From Scleromitrula shiraiana (Eukaryota; Ascomycota; Leotiomycetes; Helotiales; Sclerotiniaceae), in assembly GCA_028455995.1 (NCBI GenBank), contig JABELC010000006.1, positions 124,001 to 188,000 on the forward strand: a DNA stretch of 64,000 bases, read 5' to 3'. The position numbers and the translations under genes are program-made. The notes below the pieces were generated by a model. That model made no database searches and was not told the DNA's origin. It worked only from the letters and a program-made list of their open reading frames with translations. This document shows positions 51,535 through 63,665 of the stretch, one piece after another; position 1 is the first letter of the stretch, and each line of letters opens with the position of its first letter.

Positions 51535-52676
51535 TGCAATGCTAAGTTCTCGCTTGATGTTTCTACTGGTTGATCACTTCCTTCTTTAATCAACTACCCC
51601 AAGCTTGATTACATCAACAACACTATATATCATTGGTGGGGGTGGGACATTATTTCCGACACGAATCCTAATGTGTAGTTCGCACTGGCTTTTTTTGGCG
51701 CAATTGCCAGCCGAAGTTCCTGGGATGCCTAGTGGGACATCATTGGTTGCGTCTGTCATGGCTTGGATTACCACACCTTCTGGCTCTCATATTCACTTTT
51801 ATGATTTTGCTGATCATGTAGAGATTTTGGAAACTAATGGAGGGACAAAGGGCCAATGGCTTGGTACAGGGTTATCTTGGGAGAGATATGACGATGAAGG
51901 TCTATATCAGCTGCGGGTGAACTCCACGAAACTAGAAATCGATGGATTATAGATTTTGAAGGAGGTATGACTTTCTTGCAAATAATTGGTTCACTTTTTA
52001 TATAGCATCATGTTAATTTCGGAAGGTTTGCCCACCATTCCTACCGTGTTCTACCCCATCTGTTTTTGATTCATCATTAGAGCTGAGTCCGCACTCTGGA
52101 CTTGCAGTCCCAGTTCCAGATGAAGAAGCTAGCGTTAATATGATGCTTCAAGGAGAAAATATCCCATTTACAGGATATGGGTATCATGATAGGGTATCAT
52201 CATGTTCATACGTTGCACTCGTACATTCTTACTAACACAATACACAGATCTGGTCAGACATAACAATCCCACAGTCTACAAAATCTCGATTTACCAGCCG
52301 TGGTCGCCTTGACCCTTACTCTGTTACATGGTTTCAACACACTGCATCATCAAGGATGATCACAGTGATTACATACGTTGTGCGAGATGGATCTGGATGT
52401 GAATCGGGAATTTTATCTATCAATCATTTAGGTGATAATTCAACACCGGATGGGGTAGATGTAGCAATCAAAATGCAGGACGGCGTGTTTCAAATTAAAG
52501 CATTGACAAAAGCTGTTATTGTTGCACATGGGAAGACTGCTAGGGTGACGTCGGTTATGATTGGGGATTTTAATGGTGAGAAATTCGACGGAGCTGGAAT
52601 ATATGAGAGATATTTCCCCGAGAAGATCACCGGTACGACCGAACTTGAGAGTATCTCTTCCATATTGCACGAATAG
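51535..52676 (+). pseudogene. Diels-Alderase/CrtC-like protein, broken
   Basis: The reading order matches fungal Diels-Alderases of the CrtC/AttH lipocalin-like family found beside PKS-NRPS genes. It starts CNAKFSLDVSTG and YHWWGWDIISDTNPN, then PSGTSLVASVMAW and QWLGTGLSW, then FTGYGYHDR-IWSD, RGRLDPYSVTWFQH and a C-terminal KFDGAGIYERYF. Two introns fit: one about 60 bp from GTATGA near 51967 and one from GTATCATC near 52195 with a perfect TACTAAC branch point. Lesions: in-frame TGA at 51571-51573, TAG at 51676-51678, a frame change near 51700, and TAG at 51950-51952. The upstream end is also unclear. The family catalyses or assists intramolecular cycloadditions. No functional protein is expected. 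Confidence 0.7.
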
Positions 52677-53597
52677 CTTTGACGGGGCCCAGAATATTCA
52701 ATAACTGACAATTATGGGAAGAAAGCACGATAATGACATAGTTCATAACCTCCAGACTTGGTTTTTTCTTTGTTTCTTTTTTCTGATTTGAGAGCTACTC
52801 CTCTTCTCAGATTTCAAGATTGCGGCAGAATGTATTATATTTGAAATTCTGGTGATAACATTCACTCAAGCTATTTTCAGCCTTAAAGTCTAAAACTCAA
52901 ACTGTCGACATGTTCTTAAAGACGGTATAAAAAGTGCAGCTTTAATGTATTCCGAGCCATATAGTCTTTGTTGATAAGTTCATATGCAGGATACTGCATG
53001 AAAGTGAATCAGTAATAATTCTAAGCCGTGTATGTGTTAATCCCAGAAGCCGAGCATTCTCTATGCAGCTTCAAAATGGGGGTGTAATGCAAGCTGATCC
53101 AATTTAAGATAACTCTGCGTACGGATAACTCCAACAATTCATTGAACCGAAAACCCTCTCATTTTCCTGCAACTCTTTGACCGAATGGGTAGTATGACAT
53201 GTTAGTACTATTGCGTTTGCTTCATGACTTGACTAATAATTCAAGTATTCCCGCTTTCGGTTACTTATGTAATTTGTGTGTGCAATGAAGGCTCGCTACG
53301 CGAGATGTCTTGATTTCTCGCCTAAATTATTATGATTCAGCAATAACCCGGCAAAGAAAGGAAAACGATTAATGTACCATTTCAGAAAACAAGTACACAT
53401 TTTGAATGATTCTGTTGAATACATTCAAGAGCCTTAATTCTCGAGATATTCAACAATGCAAAACACCATCAAGATGGAAACTGCTCTGTATCAGCACGCA
53501 AATCAGTCGCCAGAGGCAGAAGCAGTAATTAAGGGCTCCATTACTTTGACTCATATCAGCAAGAGTAAACTTTTGCCAGCCATACCAAGAACACTTC

Positions 53598-54403
53598 CAT
53601 AATAATGTTTTAGGAACTAAGAATGTCATAAATTTAGCGGCAGTTGGTCATCGAAAGTTTTTCCATTATATGTCTAGCTTAGACGTTTGGGGTCCAACCG
53701 GCTATATCTTAGGAACCCGTCAAATTCTCGAAGACGAGCCCCTTACATCTCATCTTAGAGCAATCAGCTATGAGCTCGAATATGTGCAAAGTCAATGGAC
53801 AGCAGAGGGTATGGTCCATCGGATGCAAGAAAGAGGGCTACCGGTTGCAATCTACCGGCCGGGGTGCATAATTGGAGATAGTAAAACAGGAGCGGTGAAT
53901 CCCGACGATTTTGTATCTCGATTCATTGTTGATTGTATTCAACTTGGCATAGCCCCTCGTATTATTGATATGCAATTTGAGTACACTACCATTGACTTTG
54001 TTGTTGACGCCACTCTCCATATTGCATCATCAAACAAGAATTTGGGTCACGCATATCATTTGCTCCCTACCGATCAAGCAAAATCACCATCCACCGAGGA
54101 CACCTGCACATTGATCGACGAGCTCGGGTAGTGAAAGTTATCGATTATGGTCTTTGGGTGGAACAAGTAAGAAAGTTCAAATTGCCAGATGAATCACTGA
54201 CCCCAGTGATACCATTACTACAAGAATCTTTCCTTGGTAATCTAACAAGATGGGAGGTCTCACACGATTCACCTCGATATGATTGCAGCAACAGTTTAAA
54301 GGCGTTGGCTGACTGCCCTGAACTCCAACACATCCCATTTACTAGTGAAATTCTGAAGCGCAGTATTGACTTTTGGAATCGGAAAGACTTCTACAATATC
54401 TAA
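53598..54403 (+). pseudogene. NRPS or PKS-NRPS reductase-type release domain, 3' fragment
   Basis: Only the last part of a thioester-reductase-like (NAD-binding 4) domain survives: NVLGTKNVINLAAVG, HYMSSLDVWGPTG, YVQSQWTAE, AIYRPGCIIGDS, then LTRWEVSHDSPRY and SIDFWNRKDFYNI before the stop. This is the C-terminal release domain of fungal hybrid synthetases. Upstream of about 53.59 kb the domain and the rest of the megasynthase are gone. At about 54125-54133 the frame breaks between DELG and VKVIDYG, fitting a loss of about 4 bp. The SDR-type Y-x3-K motif reads Y-V-Q-S-Q, so the lysine is a glutamine, as in redox-inactive Dieckmann-type variants. Not functional. Confidence 0.78.
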
Positions 54404-55539
54404 GCGGACTTGTTTTCACTTTAATAGAATATCCTCATGGCTTCTTCAGGTCATCTTCTGTATTGTGTCAAATTAACCCATCGTGCACGAGTCCTGGTAG
54501 AGTTTTAACCATATCTTTTGTGATTTTTTTGCATTTTTAATCGGCAAATTCTAGTAATATGTGAATATAGTCTTTGCGAAAAGGTAACAACCAAGGTAGT
54601 ACTTGAGAAATTTCTGTTATGCCCCTTTCCATTTGCCAAAAAACCAAAGGTTTCTTCTTTATCTTCAGAATACATCCCCGCACCCCAACCCTCCAGAATT
54701 TCTTAATCAACAATAACGTCAGATCTGCTCATCAATTCCTTCAACTACTCAATACACCCTTCGAAATGGTTTCTACCGTTTTAAATATCTCATTTTTGAA
54801 TATGATGACATAAAAAAGCTCACAATGTTGATGTTCGGTATAAATTGTCTTAAGTACTAGTACTTTGATATGATAAAGATAGTATGCTTTCTACCAAAAG
54901 GATCATGGAAAGTTGGGAGATGATGATTGATAGTTTAAGTTTTGATAGCATCTTATCACTGCTATTAGAATTACAACATGGCACGATCAATCTGACAGCA
55001 ATTAACATGTCGATAAAAAAGAAATGATAATGACATCCATCTTCATCTACATTCAAAATCTAATCCTAGAATAGTTTCTTCTTTCCTTCTCCTTACTTCC
55101 ACGCCTAATAACAACCTAAGACCAATCAAACCTAACCTAAAAATCCGACCAGAGTCCTTTTCCTAGATCTTTCATCCATTTTCCCAACGCTGTATTTGTA
55201 TAGTAGAAAATGTAAAAGATATCAAAAGCCTTATATTTATATCAATATTAATGATATTCAGCTTGCGAATCTGATCATATTATCAAATGATTCGTCGTAA
55301 ACAAAGGACTACATCTACTGCGTAAAATATTATATAAGATTAAATTTCTCCAACTATAAATGATCCACCAACCCCACCAACTACAATATGCATTCAATCA
55401 TGAACCCAAATTCAAATGTATTCTTAACCTATAAATATAGAGTCTATATCCAATATTATACTCACATTACTAGCTTCTTTTTCATCGTAATCTATCTCAT
55501 CCAGCTTCATTAATCATATCCCTTCAAGTCAACCAAAAC
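54404..55539. other. Intergenic region after the release-domain relic
   Basis: About 1.1 kb of AT-leaning DNA with no recognisable gene, leading into the pyrimidine-rich modular region. Confidence 0.45.
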
Positions 55540-58500
55540 ATGGTGAATCATACAAGCTTCATCCCATCACATCCCGACACATGAATCAAACTTAAACTCA
55601 ACAAGATCTCGGGTAAGTGAATTATGGGCATCTCATTCCATTTCATGTCCACCCAGCACTCATCATCCACTCCTGACCCAGGTCTCTCTTTCATCTCTAT
55701 TTTACCACTACTCCTCCCTTTACATAAACCCCTCACTACGTTTCTTGTTTCATCTTTTTTTTTTTCATGAAGAATAACTGAACTAAAAGATAAGAGATAT
55801 GAAGGGGTACTACTTCCAGCTAATATCATTAGTTTTTCTTCAACTAAGTGCAATATTTTGTAACATAATAACAACTCTCAAGAAAGTTATAAAATACCTC
55901 AATTCCCTCGCTGCAAGGCTACAAGAGAAACAAACAGCAATAAAACTTGAAAGATAACAATGTGAAAAGACTTATTTGACAACAACCAGAAGGGTAACAC
56001 CAATAGCAATGATCTCCCGAACAACTAACGTCACTAGCTCTTTCTCAATTTTTACCCCAATCATAATTTAACTCTCAAATCCCAATACTCCTTAGAAAGA
56101 AAGCGCAGTATTCCACAATCCCCACCACACGAAATCAAACCTCGATCTTTTGGAAGTTGTGGATTCTTTTTGTCCGAATAGATCTTACGAAAATACCACG
56201 AAGGGTCTATATTGTAGTGTATGTCATAGAAAGTTATTCCTCTGTCTTTTTTCCTTCTTTTCATGATCTTCTTTTTATACCCTTGTTTCTATATTCCTAT
56301 CGCGTTCGCCATTTTCCCCCACCTTTTTACAACCACTTGCGTTATACTGGTTTTTCGTTCAGTAAGATTGATATATTAATGGTATATTCATTGTATCCAA
56401 TTACATACCATCCCCTCCGACCCAGCCTATGCCCTTGACTCCTATATCTCCTCCTATTTCCTTGTTTCCGCGAACATTACCACTACATAAATCACAATTT
56501 TCCTCTCCATTTTCCCTCTAAATCAACCTTTACAGATATTAACACCATTAAAACAATGTAAGGTGTCTCTCATTCTCAGTAGATACCATAAATATTTTAT
56601 CGCCCATCGTCCATATACAAGAATATAAAGATTCCTAAAGAGATTTTCAATGAAGTGTATTGCAATTGTGGAGAGATGAGGGAAAAGAGAGAAGAGAAAG
56701 AGGAATACGACGACAACACCCATAGTCATTCACTGACAGCAGCAGCAAATTATAAAAACATTGACGGCCTAACTCCACCCGTTGACATGAACAAGAAACA
56801 CAATACCAAATCCAAACTCAATCCTTGTTTTCATCAAGATCATATAATCCAACATCTCTCTTATTACATCGTGCTAGTATAACCTCTAGATTTCATCAAC
56901 AACCTGGAAAGTTCAACAGCTGTCTTTCAAGTTTATATATCTACAATATATCCACTTCAACGTCGCATTATTCATCCTTTTTATATCTCCCCAATGATAT
57001 TATATCAATCTGATCCCATCCCATACCAACGTATCCTAACCCTTCCCTCTCATTCTCTTTCTCACTTCGCTTACCACCCTTACTATAAATACCCCTCATC
57101 CTTCTTTCTTTTACTGGAAACAGCGATAACAAACTCAGACGATATGATCTTCATCTAGAATTTTGCATCTTAATCAATATTTAAAACATATTGTACGAGA
57201 GATTAGTTAGTGTGATACGTGGAAATTTTGAATCGAGAACTGAGGGTATGTCGTATGAACAGGTATGTGAATGTTTTATGGGTAATAGTATGAACTTCTT
57301 ATTGAGATTGATTTGAAATATTGATAGTAGAGAAGAACAGCAGTGATAACTTTACTATTAACAATATAGTCGTCTTCGACATTAACTCCTCCTAGCCCAG
57401 CAGTAACAAGATCAACAACAAACCTAAATCCAAATATTAAAAACTCCAGTATCCACCCACTCATCTTCCCGTCCATCTCCTAGCCCAAACCTCATATAAC
57501 AACTTCCACGACCCAATCAGATCCAAACTTGCGTAGTTGAAATCCTTGCATATATTTGTAACGCAATAAGTTATCTCCCACCTCCTCTTTGTTTTAGTTT
57601 TCTTTTATAGATTATATCATTTTTATGGAAGTGCTCAACATTCAACAACACTCGCTTCTTGTCTCCCTATTCATTATTCAATTCACTAATGCTCACAACT
57701 CACCAACACTTTTTCATCTTCCTATATACTTATAACCCTCCATAATCACTATTTAAGTCCTCGTACCCTTCTTTTTTTTCTTATCATAAACAAATTCATA
57801 CTAAGCAGTGATAAATAAGAATGTAGAGGAGATAAAAGTTTATTGATTACTTTGATTGTTGACTTATTTATCTTTATTCAAACGTCTTGAAGAGAAGAGA
57901 AGAAAAGAAAGGAAAGGAAAGAGCAGAAAAGGAACAAATAAAAAAGAATGATAAGGCTAGCGAAGAAAAGCAATTAACAACATAATAACACCAACAACAA
58001 CCTCGACCCCTTCTTCTCGATCTCATTCCCTTTTCCAAGATAACTCCAAGTTCCTACCACCCCACACTTACAATCCACAAATCCTGGCCTCCTTACCACT
58101 CGACACCTCCTCTCTTTCATGACTCCCCTTCGAATTATATAAGCCATCCTGCTTTCTATTATCCTTATACTCTTACTACAAGCAAAGAGAATTAGTAACA
58201 GAAAAATACATGGGTCACTGACTAGCACTTGCTGTATACGTCAACTAATTTATATTTCCAAGATTGTTCATCATCTTTTACCCGTCGCAAGGCTTTGAAG
58301 GAGCGAGGATATTTCTGAAGACGGGATGGAAAAGAGAGAAGAGAAAAGGGGTTTTAGATTATTGAATGGTTGGATTGACAACAAAAAGAATAGAAACAGT
58401 ACCAAGTTCTCTTCATTAACAATAACAAGAATAACAACGACAATCAACCCCCATTCTTTCCAACAACCAATACCCAAAACTATTCGATCACTCCTTTTCT

Positions 58501-60600
58501 AATACCTTTCTATATCCCCTCCATATCGCCTTTAATATCGTAATAATACAATATAACACCTCAAAATCTCCTTTCACTTATGGAATGTACGATTGATCAT
58601 CTCTTTCCTCTCCTTCTATCTCTCTTTTATCCCCTTCTCCCCCACTACTTCAAATCACACTTTTCTCACCCCATCCAGTTCTCCTCTTTTCAGTCCTTCC
58701 ATTCCCTCCTTATCTCCTATCCATCTATTCTTTTTAATCCCATTCCATTACCACTCACCACCCCTTATAACTCCTGTATAAACACCCTTCTATCCCCTAT
58801 TTTTTTCTCATCCAAAAATAAAAACATAAAATCACATTTATCCTATGGATGAAAAACAGTCACCAAGCTATATCTATCCATCGTAATCTTCTTTTCTTAG
58901 GTAAAAGCAAAGCTGAAGATAGGAGGGAGAGAAAAGCAGATATAGATTACAAACATAGAGTGAAAAGAATTGACAATAACAATGAAAACAAAATTTAATA
59001 CTATTTTTTTGTTAATATTGACGATAGTTTATTTCTAACGATAAACTTAAGCTTAATCTTTTCCCCTTAAATATTCTTTTAACGTCCTTTCTTTTTCCAA
59101 ATCAATATCCCCATCTCTCTCTCTATAATTCAACACCTCTATCATCCCTTCCTGTATATATGATTTAATCCCAGATTATACCACAATCTAACACCTCAAA
59201 TTTTCTTCATCTTAATTTAACACCTATACTTAACCATCTCACTTCTCTCTCCATCTCCCTTTTCTACCCCCCGGCCTTTATTCTTTTTCTTTATCCCTTT
59301 CTCCACTGCTGTTGTCTTCATCCACTACACCCTCTCTTTTCTATTCACTCCTTGCATCTCTCCTCTATCCCTCTCATTCCCCTCTGCCCACCTCCTTCTC
59401 ATATCTCATATCGTCCTTACAGTCACTATATAAACCCGCTCCCCCCTCATTCTTATTCCTTTCCCTTTACTCTAAGCGAAAAATCAATCGGAATATAATC
59501 CATCACGTGGGTGGCAGCCACTTACTTCACATCTCTCCTTATACTAATCCATCATCATCACCCATTAAAGTACAAAAGAAAGAAAAAGAGATAGAGAGAA
59601 GTTAACGGCCTGAAGAATAACATTAACATCGATGATCATTAAAGTCATGAATAAGAGGAAAAATAATAACGACATCAACTAACCAGCCATAAAATTCAAG
59701 AACAGTAACAAAAATAAAAATAACAACAAAAAAGCAACAGCACCCCCAACCCTCCTATCAAGCCCCTCCTATCCCCCTATCTCTCTCTTAGCCTACTACC
59801 ATACATTAATGAAACCATTTATAGCCGCACACATCAATCATTCAGCATCAAGGATCAAATCAACACTATAATTGCCCATATATTTTTTTTCACTCTTCAT
59901 CATCTTTATATACCCTTTTTCCTTTCTTATCTCACACCCCGCCAACTCCATGTGAGATTTTAGTATCTTATGCAACCTCTCCATTCACTCCTCCCATCTC
60001 CTCTCCTCTCCTCTCCTCTCTATTTCATTCCCCTCTTAGCCCACCCACTCCTTCCTTCTCCTTTCTAACCATAAACACTATTATATAAATCCCCTCTCCC
60101 CTCTCCTTCCTCATTCCCCTTCCCCTTCCTCATTCTCATCGTCTTACTTGAATCAAGAAATCAAGAACTAAGTATTAACGACATGAAGGTTGAGAGAAAT
60201 CGTAGAGATTTTTTTATGCAACTTTTTATTTGTATGGATGGGCAGGGAGAGAGAAATTTTAAACGGACTGTATACAAAACAACGATATCAATAAACAATA
60301 ATGATAATGATATTGATAGTAGTTATATTACCTACCAATAACTATCCATGATTGCCGAAAACCTCGAACGAAAAAGAAAAAGAAAAAGAAAAAAAATTGA
60401 GCAATTTTTCTCAAGCACAACTATAATCACAACCATAACCTCTTCATTCCATTCCCACCACCCCTACCTCACCACCCGAACGAGTAACGAGAAGCTTAAG
60501 ATTCAACAATTAATCCCTCTTCTCCTCTCTTCATCATCCCCCCATTTTATTTTTTATTTTATTTTTTTTTTTTAAAAAAAAAAACATCGTCTCGAAAATT
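55540..60600. repeat. Loosely periodic pyrimidine-rich modules
   Basis: No gene is recognised in about 5 kb. A repeated layout is visible: a C/T-rich tract on the plus strand, a TATA-like word, a second C/T-rich tract, then purine-rich GAGAGAAA and AACAACAAC stretches. TATA-like words lie near 55722, 56484, 57084, 57750, 58137, 58777, 59427 and 60082. Spacing is about 762, 600, 666, 387, 640, 650 and 655 bp. Units are very diverged, so this may be an old tandem array or a composition effect. Confidence 0.4.
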
Positions 60601-60676
60601 ATCTCATATTCATTCATTTATTTATCTAATCTTATTCTTACTCGTATAGTTCACAGATCGCATAAACATAACACAG

Positions 60677-61080
60677 CAATACAATACAATACAATACAAT
60701 ACAATATAATTATACCTAACATAATATATTATATTAATCACATGTAGATATAGAAGATATGATTTTCAACTTGAAGTTCCGAGTCTCAGGCTATTTTCGT
60801 TAGCCCCTTAGTACCTGCAGCTGCAGGTGCAGGATCCAGGGGTTCTTAACCTCACCCTCCTCATCCACTCTCTTCATTCCCCTCCGCCCCCTCTCATCTC
60901 CATGTATAGGATCATGTATATATACATACATACATACATATACATACATACAAGAAACCCACACCCACACCCACACCCACACACGTACGCACGCTATACA
61001 TTACAACAAACAAACAAACAAACACAATCCCACACGCTCACAAACCCCCACAAACCCCCACAAACAATGCAAACAATGCA
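60677..61080. repeat. Microsatellite cluster
   Basis: ACAAT repeats (about 60677-60710), TACA repeats (about 60924-60952), ACACCC/ACAC repeats (about 60958-60985), AAAC repeats (about 61005-61023) and ACAAACCCCC/AACAATGC repeats (about 61038-61080). Simple-sequence DNA, non-coding. Confidence 0.8.
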
Positions 61081-61437
61081 ATGCAATACAAAACCCAAGC
61101 TTCAGACCTAAACGCCCCGCCCTATCTCCCTTCCATACATGCACGATATAGTACAGATCATCGATGGCATATCATATCATACCATGCAAACAAGTGAGAA
61201 ATGAGAAATGAAAAATGAGAAATGAAAAGTTAAGCTAAACCTCCCATATGCATGTATATATATGTATTATCCACCTATTTGCTTGTTCCTTTCCTTTTGT
61301 ATTGTTTTGTATTATATTGTTTTTGCCACCTCTTCTCTCCTTTCATGTCTTTTTCTCTCTTACTATTGCAACATGCTTCTTTCAAGTTTCTTTCTGGGAG
61401 ATCATCACCATAATTACTTTGCAATGGTATTTCCCAA

Positions 61438-61575
61438 CCATCTCATCTCATCTCATCTCATCCCAACTCATTCTTTTCCTTTCCCAACAACCAATCATTC
61501 ATTTATCATTCATGCACCGACTCGGATTAGAACGCTAATGTAATCGGAGCCAGCTAGATAATAATAATAATAATA
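61438..61575. repeat. CATCT and AAT microsatellites
   Basis: CATCT units at about 61438-61462 and AAT units at about 61558-61576, just downstream of the transporter stop. Confidence 0.7.
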
Positions 61576-61607
61576 AAGACGAGTCGGACTTAATTTGAGT
61601 GGAGGAT

Positions 61608-63665
61608 CTAAGCAGCCCACTCCACGACTTCCAATGCACACATAACGAGGATGAGTGTTGATGGTAAGATCCTAATATCAATTAGTAAACCAATCACTTA
61701 TTTTCATCATGGGAAATATGTCCAAAATCATTCAAAGATAGGAAAGTCAGGATGATAATAGGAAGCGAGATGATCCCCTCATATTCCCACCGTCACACTC
61801 CTCCTTCCCCAATCACCCAAGAAAAGGAAAATAAGTAGGAGGAGGAAGGAAAGAAGAAGAAGGAAAGAAGAAGAAGAAAAGGGAAAGAAACAGAAAATAC
61901 ATACCAAATAACATAACTCTGAAAAAGCAACCTACTCATCACCCCCTCAAAAACACCATTAATCTGACAAATCTGCGCCAACTGCAACGCGCTCGGCGCT
62001 CCGGTCAACAGGAAACAAACAATCACGAAAATCGGATCATCCAATATAGAAACCGGTACATATTTCGCCGTCAACGCTAATAGAGGCGCCATAACGAGTG
62101 TCGGTAGTAACATTCTAGAAATAAGAGACGCGACGAGTAGTTTAGTACCGATTCTATTTTCTTCCGAGTTTTCATCGTGCGCTTCCTGGGGGAGGGTATT
62201 ACGGGCGAGATTGGCGCCGAGAACGACGAGGATGAGGGGGACGGCGACGCCGCCGGATTGGGAGACGGCGCGGGTGACGGAGTTGGCGATGAAGGAGCCT
62301 TCGGCGAAGAAGAGGTGTTGGAGGGAGGGGATGGAGGCGACGATTACGGCGAGGAGCATGGCCCAGAGGGGGGGGTTCATGAATTCCCAGAGGCCGTGGA
62401 GGAATTTTTGGAGGGAGGATGAGATTTTGGTGAGGAGGGATTGGATTGGATGGGGGAGGGATTGGAAGGTTTGGGAGGAGATGAGTCGAATGGTGTGGGT
62501 GGTGTGGAAGATTGCTTTTCGGATTTGTAGTTGTACCCGTGGTATCCATCCTCTAATTCCATCTGGAATATTTTCTTCTTCTTCTGGCGATGGAGTACGA
62601 ATACTTGGGAAAGAAGTAATATCATTTGAATCCGGTAAATAATTTCCATTAGCAGGAGTTGGGATTAAACCGGGAATTTTGGCCGGTTCGATAATTTCAT
62701 CATCTGATTGATTTGAGTCGGCGTATTGAGCATTTGTAACTGGGGTTCTCCCACCAGATTGAAAAGATGTTGATGAACTTCCATTTTCATCTTCATCTGT
62801 ATTTGTTCCATCCAATCCAGATATTAATTCAGGTTCATCTCTATATCGACCTCCTTCTAAATCTTCTTGTGACTCTTGATATTTATCCGCTGGTGCAAGT
62901 AATACGTGATAACCCCAACTCCATCGAACTAGTTGACCTAATTGTTGAAAAATTAATAGATATAAAATACCTCTTGCTCCAACTTCATCATCGTTATCCC
63001 CAGGTATTTTATCCCAATGTAAACCTTTCAATGTTTGTGATAATGAAATGACGAGAGATATTGGTAAAGAGTTTGAATTTCCGAATACCTAGGAAATAAA
63101 TCATTAGCATTTCCTTCTACCAATCATAGACATAAAACCTACTCCCATAGCAGTAACGAAATTTGCAGCTCTTTTCTCAAATCCAAATGCTTTGCCAACA
63201 GCAATCGAAACCAAATATGAAACCAATGTTTGTACGATGAATATAACCGGTATGACAGCCAATTCCGTAAGTTTTTCCGCCGTCAATTGAGAAGCCAATT
63301 TCGTAAAAACTATATCAACCCAATTAGTATATAAAAGTCCATCACAATGTTCAATACATACTCAAACATGGAGTAAATAGAGCAACATTTAAATTTGCTA
63401 AGAATTTCTGTTTATCCGCATCGAACATGCCCTGTCTTGCCACAATATAACCCGGTAGACTAACACAAACGACTTCCATTACAGCTTCGAATACCAATAA
63501 TATTAAATGACCCAAGGCAGGATGTGATGAATGATCATTTGCTCTTCGTACTATTGAACCAAATGCTACATCTGTGAATGATCTTGTTGATATTGATTCA
63601 TTGATATTGTTACCGGATATTGCATTGGCAAGTCGAAATGATGTTGGTGATGTAAAGAAGCCCAT
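61608..63665 (-). CDS. Auxin efflux carrier (AEC) family membrane transporter
   Basis: Four exons: 63665-63362, 63309-63143, 63088-61905 and 61671-61608. They sum to 1719 bp, exactly 572 codons plus stop. Introns are 52, 54 and 233 bp, with GTATGT or GTAGGT donors and TAG acceptors; joins give CLIFTKLAS, MGVFGNSNSLP and YVIWILPSTLI. N-terminal hydrophobic helices (LGHLILLVFEAVMEVV, then IPVIFIVQTLVSYLVSI), a long acidic/serine-rich cytoplasmic loop (about residues 240-370) and a C-terminal helix set (WAMLLAVIVASI, VAVPLILVVLGANLA, PIFVIVCFLLTGAPSAL) follow the PIN-like fold of fungal ECM3-type proteins. The GANLA and TGAPSA motifs are family hallmarks. Substrate is unknown. The gene looks intact. 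Confidence 0.9.

Noticed and set aside
58580..59605. Serine/proline/leucine-rich plus-strand frames
   Set aside because: They follow C/T-rich DNA, lack domains and conserved starts, and fit composition rather than coding.
62177..62649. Open frames on the plus strand and in a second minus frame within the transporter
   Set aside because: They are shadows of exon 3 of the AEC transporter, with glycine/aspartate or proline/histidine bias typical of off-frame translation.
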